Positions 58,062 through 64,000 of a stretch of 64,000 nt of DNA are shown one piece after another. This stretch comes from Desulfomonile tiedjei (lineage in GTDB: Bacteria > Desulfobacterota > Desulfomonilia > Desulfomonilales > Desulfomonilaceae), in contig JACRDG010000017.1 in assembly GCA_016218715.1 (NCBI GenBank), forward strand, positions 1 through 64,000, given 5' to 3'. Both the position numbers and the translations under genes were made by a program. The notes beneath the pieces were generated by a model that was given only the letters and a program-made list of their open reading frames with translations, made no database searches and was not told where the DNA came from. Within the stretch, counting starts at the first letter, position 1; each line of letters begins with the position of its first letter.

Positions 58062-59534
58062 GTGCGAATTGTATTGGCTACTCCCCCAGCAGACGGGGAA
58101 AGTGACGGCAGCGTGGGCGGACTGCCTCCCCTGGGGTTGCTGTATCTGTATTCATCCGCGGCAACCTTGCCGGATACCGAAGTTCACATTGTGGACGCGA
58201 CTGTCGAAAACCTGAACACACCTGAAGCTGTCGAAAGAGTTCTTGCCCTTGAGCCCGACGTTTTCGGGGTGTCCGTGCTGAGCACGAACATCTGCCGAGG
58301 GCTGAAGCTTTTGAAAGGTGTGAAACAACGTTCTCGTTCGGTTACCACCGTTCTCGGCGGAGTGCACGCGACCCTGTTCGACAAGCAGTTGCTTGAGGAA
58401 ACCCCTGAGCTTGACCTGGTAATGAGGGGGGAAGCCGAGCAGACTTTTGTGGATCTGTGCACGCGCCTGATGGACGGGACGGACATCGCTGGCGTTCAAG
58501 GCCTCTCATACCGTCGCGGAGCCGAGATAGTCCGCGGAGAACCTCAGATTGTTGAAGACCTGGATGCGCTTCCGTTTCCGGATTGGAACGCCCTCGATCT
58601 GAGCAAGTACTTCCAGCGGTTCAGTGCGCTCCCACTGTGGGGGGTGCACAAGAGCGCCGCGGTCTTGACCTCCCGCGGATGCCCTTACCGGTGCAGTTTC
58701 TGTTCGAGGATAACGGCTGACTTGGGCAAATGGCGGGCTCGCAGCGCAGAAAATGTGTTCCAGGAACTCGTGCAGCTCTCCGAGAACGGCTTTACCGATG
58801 CCTTCCTGGTGGACGAGAATACCACCGCCAGTGTCAGCAGGCTTGAGAAACTCTGCGAGCTGCTGATAGAGCGCAACTTGGACATGCGATTCGCGTGTGA
58901 CGGAAGTTTGCATCACCTGTCCGAGTCCACGTTGAAGTTGATGCGGAGAGCGGGTTTCGACGTGATCACCGTGGGGGTTGAAAGCGGCAGCGACGAGCAG
59001 CTCAAGCGCTTCAACAAGCCCGCAAATTCCAAGGCGCTTGCTGCGGGAATAAAGCGAGCGAAGAAGGCTCATTTCTGGGTTCACTCCTTCTTTATCGCCG
59101 GCGGCCCCGGCGAAACAGCCTCGGATCACGAGGCAAGCAAGCGGTTCCTTTCCGAAGTTGCCCCCCACTCCGGCGATTTCCAGTGGCTGACCGTATTCCC
59201 CGGAAGTCAACTGTGGAACCAGTTTGTGGGTGGTGCCGCGACAAGGCCCCTGAGCGAATTGTCCCCTCGCCCGATCTATGAACTCAGTAAGGAGCCCGAT
59301 GAAAACACGATACGATACCGGGTCAACGATCTCATTCGGGTATTCTTGAGAACATGGTTCCGGTGGAACCGTTTGGGTGAGTTCGTCGGTCTGATACGAA
59401 ACAATCCTTTTGTCAGGAGATGGGCGGTGGGGGCACTGAAGAATCTGCCGCACTTCCTCAGGACGGCTCATGTCATCAAAACAGCCGCTCGGCTCCCGAG
59501 TTTCGATCCGGGCAAGTATATGGCCTTGAAGTGA
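58062..59534 (+). CDS. B12-binding-domain radical SAM protein
   Basis: A 490-residue protein starting at GTG 58062 with AGAGG 5 bases upstream. Residues 1-135 are a cobalamin-binding-type Rossmann domain (LPPLGLLYLYS, VFGVSVLST, VLGGVHAT) without a DxHxxG His ligand, as is usual for this class. The radical SAM domain has CxxxCxxC in CPYRCSFC (about residue 208) and GVESGSDEQLKRFNK near 305. The C-terminal 100 residues, rich in Trp and Arg, are specific. Members modify lipids, cofactors or natural products with methyl or ring-forming chemistry; the substrate here cannot be assigned. It stands alone. Confidence 0.88.
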   Translation: MRIVLATPPADGESDGSVGGLPPLGLLYLYSSAATLPDTEVHIVDATVENLNTPEAVERVLALEPDVFGVSVLSTNICRGLKLLKGVKQRSRSVTTVLGGVHATLFDKQLLEETPELDLVMRGEAEQTFVDLCTRLMDGTDIAGVQGLSYRRGAEIVRGEPQIVEDLDALPFPDWNALDLSKYFQRFSALPLWGVHKSAAVLTSRGCPYRCSFCSRITADLGKWRARSAENVFQELVQLSENGFTDAFLVDENTTASVSRLEKLCELLIERNLDMRFACDGSLHHLSESTLKLMRRAGFDVITVGVESGSDEQLKRFNKPANSKALAAGIKRAKKAHFWVHSFFIAGGPGETASDHEASKRFLSEVAPHSGDFQWLTVFPGSQLWNQFVGGAATRPLSELSPRPIYELSKEPDENTIRYRVNDLIRVFLRTWFRWNRLGEFVGLIRNNPFVRRWAVGALKNLPHFLRTAHVIKTAARLPSFDPGKYMALK

Positions 59535-59973
59535 TAGTGGAAGGAGCCGCCCGCAGCCGAGACTTCCTACAAGCCTCGTACCGCACTTCTGAATCAGAGT
59601 TCGGACATATCATTCGTCAAGACGTTTTCCCGACTGGTGTGGACTGATCCCGTCATTCAGGGGTAGACCGGAATCCGGGGCGGTCTGCCTCATCGCCCCG
59701 CCACCGCTCGCGGCGGGTGACGGTCACGTCGGAAGAGCGGCAGAGATTTCTCCGATTCCCCGCCAGAATCCGTACGCCTTGGAATCGAACAACTTGCGGC
59801 TCCAGGAGACGTCAACCCTCCTTCCCATTCGGCCTTCTGCCAAAAGATGTCCTATGTTGACTTAAGTCAAGGCTCTCCCCTTCCCTCCCGGTTAATCTGA
59901 AAGACAAACGAGGCGTGGATCGATCGGGCCGGGCCGCATGGCCTGCCGGGAAAGTCCTCATGGTGTGGCAGTG
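59535..59973. other. intergenic region before repeat copy B
   Basis: About 440 bp with no recognisable gene, terminator or promoter; the repeat copy B follows directly and ends just before the kinase gene. Confidence 0.4.
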
Positions 59974-60125
59974 ATACCAGTTCGCGATTAAACAAGTGGT
60001 ACTGCGGGTGGGCGTTCCCGGGAGGTCTCCGGAGCGCAGTCAGGCTGTGCCGTCCGTAGCAGAGGAGACCAGCCAGGAGAAGCCCTTGGTAGGCTCCTCG
60101 AATATTACAGGTTATAAAGCGAATT
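59974..60125 (-). repeat. 152-bp dispersed repeat, copy B
   Basis: Reverse complement of copy A at 30742-30893, equal in length with about 16 mismatches (near 89 percent identity, counted by eye) and no gaps. The stretch GACGGCACAGCCTGACTGCG is identical in both. It lies 64 bp before the GTG of the kinase gene, on the opposite strand. Both copies keep the hairpin at one end. Confidence 0.8.
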
Positions 60126-60188
60126 TCTATGAGTACCAATTACGTTTTCTTTGTCACTAATCTCAGTGAAGCAAAGGAGGCGGCCGCG

Positions 60189-61610
60189 GTGATCGGCGAA
60201 GCGGACATGCAGGCAAGAGAAGCCCTCTCCAGAGAGGACATTGAGTTTCTTATGCGAACGGAACTGCTGCGTGCCACGCCCGACGAAGCCAAAAGGCGCT
60301 TGATGGGGTTGCTGCTTCCCACTCAGGTCGCGGCGGGTGAACGATTGATAACCCAAGGCCAGGTCGGGGATCGATTTTGCGTAATTCAACACGGCACGTG
60401 CGTGGTAAGCCTGGAGAAGGACGGCCACCCCCATCCGATCGCTCGCCTCAAGGCGGGAGATGTCGTAGGCGAAATCGCGGTCATTACTGGTGAGCACCGG
60501 AGCGCGGACGTCGTGGCCGAAACCGAAATGACCATGTGGGCGCTGCCCATCGACGATTTCAATGCACTGTGCAGCTCCTACCCGCCACTCCTTGGGTTCC
60601 TCACCGAAATAGCTACGGAGCGCCTCTGCAAGCAGAAGATCACCGCCCAGCGCACGGTCGGGCGGTACACGCTCACTGAAGTGGTCGCAGAGGGAGGTTG
60701 GAGCATCGTTTACGAGGGTGTGCACTCCTTCCTCCATCTTCCCGTCGCGGTGAAGATGCTCAAACACAACATGGCCATGGACGAGGACTTTTTTCAGCGG
60801 TTCCAAAACGAGGCGAAGATCATCGCAGGTCTCAATCACGAACATATCGTGAAGGTCTACGATATCGAACATGTGTATCGGACCGTCTTCATCGTCATGG
60901 AGCACCTTGACGGGGTCACGTTGAGGCACATCCTCAAGGAACGCCTCAGGCTGCCGCTCGCGAGGACCGTGCAGATCCTCCTGCAAGTGTGTTCGGGGCT
61001 GCATTACGCCCATCAGCACGGGATCGTTCATCAGGACGTGAAACCGGGGAATATATTCGTCCAGAAGGACGACCGCGTAAAGCTCGTTGACTTCGGCTTG
61101 GCTTCTCCCATAGGCGGGTGCTCGGACGAACTCCCGGGAACCCCTCATTACATGGCTCCCGAGCAGATCGAAGGCGATCCGGTCGATCCGCGCACCGATG
61201 TATACTCGCTGGGCATAACTGCCTATGAGATGGTCACCGGGCGCCGGCCGTACCCTGATGACATCTGCGAAGTATTGCGCTACCATATAACCGCGCCGAC
61301 ACCGGACCCGCGGTTGCTGCATCCGGAAATACCTCAAGAGTTTGTGGATTTCATCGGTCGTGCCACTGCGAAAGATCCTGAAGCGCGGCACCAGAACATG
61401 TTGGAAGTACTCGAAGATCTCACCGCTCTCAACTGCTCGATCGGGGTCGGCCCGCCCGTAGAATTGAGAAAACGTCGCCGCATGATGACTCTGTTCATGT
61501 TTTACGAAGACGATCGCCAGCTTGCGCTGAATCGATTGCTCGACCGCTTCAGTGAAGGATTGAGATCCCTTGGTGCAGAACTCAGGGTGGCGGACTTTGA
61601 AGACGTATAA
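60189..61610 (+). CDS. Ser/Thr protein kinase with N-terminal cyclic-nucleotide-binding domain
   Basis: A 473-residue protein. The GTG at 60189 is chosen because AAGGAGG lies 7 bases upstream; an in-frame ATG at 60129 has no ribosome site and overlaps repeat copy B. Residues about 20-145 form a CAP-type cyclic-nucleotide domain with GDRFCVIQHG and the phosphate-binding cassette region GDVVGEIAVITGEHRSADV, quoted in parts. The kinase domain (about 160-420) has a loose Gly loop (AEGGWSIVYEG), VAVKML with the ATP Lys, HQDVKPGN with the catalytic Asp, DFG and a GTPHYMAPEQ activation end. The architecture parallels cyclic-nucleotide-dependent kinases of eukaryotes. A nucleotide cyclase gene follows at 57 bp. 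Confidence 0.92.
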   Translation: MIGEADMQAREALSREDIEFLMRTELLRATPDEAKRRLMGLLLPTQVAAGERLITQGQVGDRFCVIQHGTCVVSLEKDGHPHPIARLKAGDVVGEIAVITGEHRSADVVAETEMTMWALPIDDFNALCSSYPPLLGFLTEIATERLCKQKITAQRTVGRYTLTEVVAEGGWSIVYEGVHSFLHLPVAVKMLKHNMAMDEDFFQRFQNEAKIIAGLNHEHIVKVYDIEHVYRTVFIVMEHLDGVTLRHILKERLRLPLARTVQILLQVCSGLHYAHQHGIVHQDVKPGNIFVQKDDRVKLVDFGLASPIGGCSDELPGTPHYMAPEQIEGDPVDPRTDVYSLGITAYEMVTGRRPYPDDICEVLRYHITAPTPDPRLLHPEIPQEFVDFIGRATAKDPEARHQNMLEVLEDLTALNCSIGVGPPVELRKRRRMMTLFMFYEDDRQLALNRLLDRFSEGLRSLGAELRVADFEDV

Positions 61611-61666
61611 CCATACGCCACAGGCGTACGCCGTGATGGGGCGAGGTGAGCGGCGGGAGGGACTGC

Positions 61667-62875
61667 ATGGCAATTAATACGGAAACGGGTTCCTTGTACC
61701 AGGATCGTTTTGAAAACCTGATGCGAGTGGCTGAGAAGATAACCGCTTCCCTGAATATCGGGGACGTCCTGGAAGCGATTCGCGATGAGGTGAAGAACAC
61801 CATTCCGCACGCGAAGGAAGCGTGCCTGATCTTGACGGATACCGAAGCACCGACCTACACGCGTCCCTTACACTGCTGCGTAAAGAAGGAGCAGGTCAAC
61901 TGCCACAACTGCAAACGTGCCAAAGACATCGTGAGCAAGGCGCTGGTCGGACCCGCTGCATTTCAGTGTATCCTGCAAGCGGACGGAGGTGACCCCAGCG
62001 GAGGAACAGAGCGGGAGCAAGAGATTTACGAGATCGTCCTCCCCATCTACGATGGAGGAGAGCCGCTCGGGGTGCTGAACGTCGTCACGGACCAGGGCCA
62101 GACGATTACCGAACGCGACATGGTCCTGTTGCAGGACTTGACCAACCTGGCCACGAACACCATCGTGAACGCGAAAAAGTATGCCAAGATCTCGCGGGAA
62201 AAGCTCACGCTGGAGCGGATCATGGGTCACATCAGCCCGTTCCTCCCCGAAACCGTGAAACGCATCGTGGAAAAGAACCCGGAAGCCCCTGCATTCGACA
62301 AGAGAGAGAGTGACATTTCCATTCTCTTTCTCGACGTGGCGGATTACACGCGGATCACCGAGTCGGTTACTCGGGACCAGGTGAATTTCATCATCGAGAA
62401 GTACTTTTCGAGCTTCCTCGATGTGATCTATTCCCACGGCGGCGATGTGAACGAAACGGCCGGTGATGGGTTGATGGCCATTTTCCAGGGCACTGTGGAT
62501 GACCATCCGCTGCGGGCCGCAAACGCAGCCCTGGACATCCGACGGCGGACGGGAGAGATCAATGAGGAACTGGCCGGCCTCTTTTACCCCATCGCGGTAA
62601 ACATGGGGATCAACTCGGGCACGGCTTCCGTGGGGATGAGTAGATTCACCGGTACTTCAGGCACGCGAATGACCTTCACCGCGTCCGGCTCGGTGACGAA
62701 TCTGGCATCCCGCCTCGCGGCTTCCGCCCAAGACGGAGAGATCCTCGTCGGCCCGGAAACCGCGCACCGAATTTCGGACAAGATGACGCTCTTTTCAAAG
62801 GGGTCCATGAGATTCAAGAATATAAGGGAGACCGTTCAAATCCACAGTCTGGTCCCCCCCGTTCACCTGATATGA
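61667..62875 (+). CDS. GAF-domain class III nucleotide cyclase
   Basis: A 402-residue protein; the ATG at 61667 has GGGAGG 6 bases upstream. A GAF domain (about 15-175) with several Cys (CCVKKEQVNCHNCKRAKD) may bind a redox or small-molecule signal. The class III cyclase domain (about 215-390) has both metal Asp residues, in LFLDVADYTRI and AGDGLMAIF. The residue preceding the second motif that specifies ATP (Lys in adenylate cyclases) is Glu in NETAGD, as in guanylate cyclases, and the second specificity position is Thr. The product could be cAMP or cGMP. It is 57 bp after the cyclic-nucleotide-binding kinase and very likely supplies its ligand. Confidence 0.9.
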   Translation: MAINTETGSLYQDRFENLMRVAEKITASLNIGDVLEAIRDEVKNTIPHAKEACLILTDTEAPTYTRPLHCCVKKEQVNCHNCKRAKDIVSKALVGPAAFQCILQADGGDPSGGTEREQEIYEIVLPIYDGGEPLGVLNVVTDQGQTITERDMVLLQDLTNLATNTIVNAKKYAKISREKLTLERIMGHISPFLPETVKRIVEKNPEAPAFDKRESDISILFLDVADYTRITESVTRDQVNFIIEKYFSSFLDVIYSHGGDVNETAGDGLMAIFQGTVDDHPLRAANAALDIRRRTGEINEELAGLFYPIAVNMGINSGTASVGMSRFTGTSGTRMTFTASGSVTNLASRLAASAQDGEILVGPETAHRISDKMTLFSKGSMRFKNIRETVQIHSLVPPVHLI

Positions 62876-62921
62876 CTCACAGTCCCACTTATCGCCCGCA
62901 ACAGTCCGAATCTTCCCTGAA

Positions 62922-63401
62922 TCACTTGAAATGCGAGCGAGCCTTCTCATATGCCTGGCTGAGATCAGTCATGGCCTTGTCCACCCCGTCTTTGACTTCT
63001 CCCCAAGCCTGAGACGTGGAGTCGCGGAGCCCGGGCAGTTTCTTCTCCACGGCCTTCTGGCTCTTTATTAATTCATCCAGCGTCCCTTGCAGTTTGTCGC
63101 TAACGCTTTGCTGGGCGGACTGCGCCTTTTGTTTCAGGTCGTCAATTCGCTTGGTGAGGTCGGCAAACTGAGACTCTATTTTCTTCTCGTATTCCTGTTT
63201 TTGCTCCATGGTGTAGTCCTTTGCCGCATTCACGGCCTGTTCGGTCCGTTTCATGACCTCACCGGACGGCACCTCGCCCTGTTCCGAAGATACCGTGCCT
63301 TGAGCCGGAGCAGCCTTATCCTGATCCGCGGCCGCGGCGTTCCCCTGGAAGCCCAGGCAGAAAGCGATAACCATCACCAACGCCAAGAGAGAATTACGCA
63401 T
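62922..63401 (-). CDS. periplasmic coiled-coil protein
   Basis: A 159-residue protein starting MRNSLLALVMVIAFCLGF, a classic signal peptide cut after NAAAA. The mature protein is an almost continuous coiled coil (KQEYEKKIESQFADLTKRI onward) with Lys/Gln/Asp/Glu heptads, about 110 residues. No enzymatic motif. Similar small periplasmic helical proteins act as chaperones or envelope spacers; nothing more specific can be said. It is convergent with the cyclase gene, 46 bp apart. Confidence 0.7.
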   Translation of the reverse strand: MRNSLLALVMVIAFCLGFQGNAAAADQDKAAPAQGTVSSEQGEVPSGEVMKRTEQAVNAAKDYTMEQKQEYEKKIESQFADLTKRIDDLKQKAQSAQQSVSDKLQGTLDELIKSQKAVEKKLPGLRDSTSQAWGEVKDGVDKAMTDLSQAYEKARSHFK

Positions 63402-63842
63402 GTTGTCAGGTACCCCCTTTGCTCGGAGGTCGCGTTGTCTCACCGGGACGCACTGTGCCGCGACCTCCACGTTCTTCTGCATTCTAATATAGTGTTTTCA
63501 TCTCTCACGACAAGGGCATCGTCGGAATCGCCCGCTGAGCAACGCTGTGGCAGACCGTCTGATGCCCATACGCTTTCAAGGAACAGGCGTAGGATAAGGT
63601 GACCAACGGGAACCGCATCGTTCGAGGTTTTCTCTCGACAGATGCGATTCGCTTCGCTCACCACATCCTACGGGACCTTTCAAGGTGGTGATAGTCGAGG
63701 AGCCTCCCAGGATAAATCTGTCAGCAGTACGAGTTCTTCGATGGCTCAGTGGCATGACGGCTTCAAGCAAGCCTTGATTCACCGTGGGAGTTTTGAGATA
63801 AGTACTAGGGAATCCCTTGAAGGGCACGGGAAGGAGACAAGC
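63402..63842. other. intergenic divergent region, nothing recognised
   Basis: About 440 bp between divergent genes; it must contain both promoters. No clear dyad or -35/-10 pair was identified. Confidence 0.4.
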
Positions 63843-64000
63843 ATGGAGCCCGTTCATCTGGGGCGATTTGCCATAGGTCCGGGAATGCCCTGTTTCATCA
63901 TTGCCGAGGCAGGGGTGAATCACAACGGCAATCTGGAAACCGCCTTGCGGCTAATTGACGCTGCAGTCGACGCGGGAGTCGACGCGGTCAAATTCCAGAC
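63843..64000 (+). CDS. NeuB/SpsE-type sugar acid synthase, start only (cut by window edge)
   Basis: Only the first 52 residues are visible, beginning at an ATG with AAGGAG 6 bases upstream. IGPGMPCFIIAEAGVNHNGN and DAGVDAVKFQT are the N-terminal strand motifs of N-acetylneuraminate/legionaminate/pseudaminate synthases, which condense phosphoenolpyruvate with an amino-sugar to form nonulosonic acids for surface glycans. The glycine-rich first strand and AEAGVNHNG are diagnostic. Which sugar is used cannot be told from this part. Confidence 0.88.
   Translation, partial: MEPVHLGRFAIGPGMPCFIIAEAGVNHNGNLETALRLIDAAVDAGVDAVKFQ

Noticed and set aside
60105-61673. A 522-codon open frame on the minus strand opposite the kinase gene
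   Set aside because: It is the reverse shadow of a high-GC coding gene with clear kinase and CAP motifs; its own translation is His/Arg-rich with no domain and no ribosome site.

Overview
This 64 kb window looks like chromosome from an anaerobic Desulfobacterota-type bacterium. That is an inference from the mix of a fumarate-adding glycyl radical enzyme, a B12-dependent acyl-CoA mutase pathway, sigma54/NtrC-type control, PAS hybrid histidine kinases, and two genes in which an in-frame TGA sits where a UxxC (selenocysteine) motif is expected. No 16S rRNA or other species marker is present.

Layout. 1-9.6 kb: RNA-binding protein, a flavin oxidoreductase, a PAS hybrid kinase, small membrane proteins and an exported metallo-beta-lactamase/rhodanese (persulfide) enzyme, ending in a broken peroxiredoxin gene. 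9.8-25.7 kb: a long plus-strand acyl-CoA cluster with thiolase, hydratase/hydroxyacyl-CoA dehydrogenase, acyl-CoA dehydrogenase, GntR/HutC regulator, carboxyltransferase, B12 subunit, acyl-CoA ligase, nitronate monooxygenase-like protein, enoyl-CoA hydratase, a divergent mutase large subunit, a MeaB-like GTPase and an MmgE/PrpD protein. 26.3-30.1 kb: a PAS histidine kinase and a sigma54-dependent response regulator. 30.1-30.9 kb: probable enhancer sites, a canonical -24/-12 promoter, hairpins and one copy of a 152-bp repeat. 31.0-45.3 kb: a seventeen-gene run around an aryl/alkylsuccinate synthase-type glycyl radical enzyme, with two activases, two small Fe-S subunits, three zinc-ribbon proteins (one with an in-frame TGA), two AAA+ ATPase/VWA pairs, an SCP2-like carrier, an FMN-binding-fold protein, a MoaD/ThiS-like protein and an enoyl-CoA hydratase. 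45.6-49.1 kb: debris of glycan genes, an IS3 remnant, a kinase truncated by it, and a methyltransferase. 49.4-55.3 kb: an island bounded by the two halves of a tRNA-Arg(CCU) gene with an intact copy inside; it carries two proteins with a QAGRD motif, a thioredoxin-like protein with a TGA codon, frameshifted type I-E cas1-cas2 with a solitary CRISPR repeat, and HicAB. 55.4-64 kb: PII-like protein, D,D-carboxypeptidase, B12-binding radical SAM protein, a cyclic-nucleotide-binding Ser/Thr kinase next to a GAF-nucleotide cyclase, a periplasmic coiled-coil protein and the start of a NeuB-type synthase.

How it fits together. The best single reading is a fumarate-addition hydrocarbon pathway split over two neighbouring clusters: the glycyl radical enzyme would make a substituted succinate; the ligase would form its CoA thioester; the divergent mutase would rearrange it to a branched malonyl-CoA; the carboxyltransferase could remove the carboxyl group; and acyl-CoA dehydrogenase, hydratase/dehydrogenase and thiolase would run beta-oxidation. 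Enzyme families are read from the sequence; the substrate (alkane or alkylaromatic) and the linkage of the two clusters are inference. The two-component system between the clusters, with its paired upstream sites and sigma54 promoter, is the likely switch for the glycyl radical operon, and the GntR protein the likely switch for the acyl-CoA cluster.
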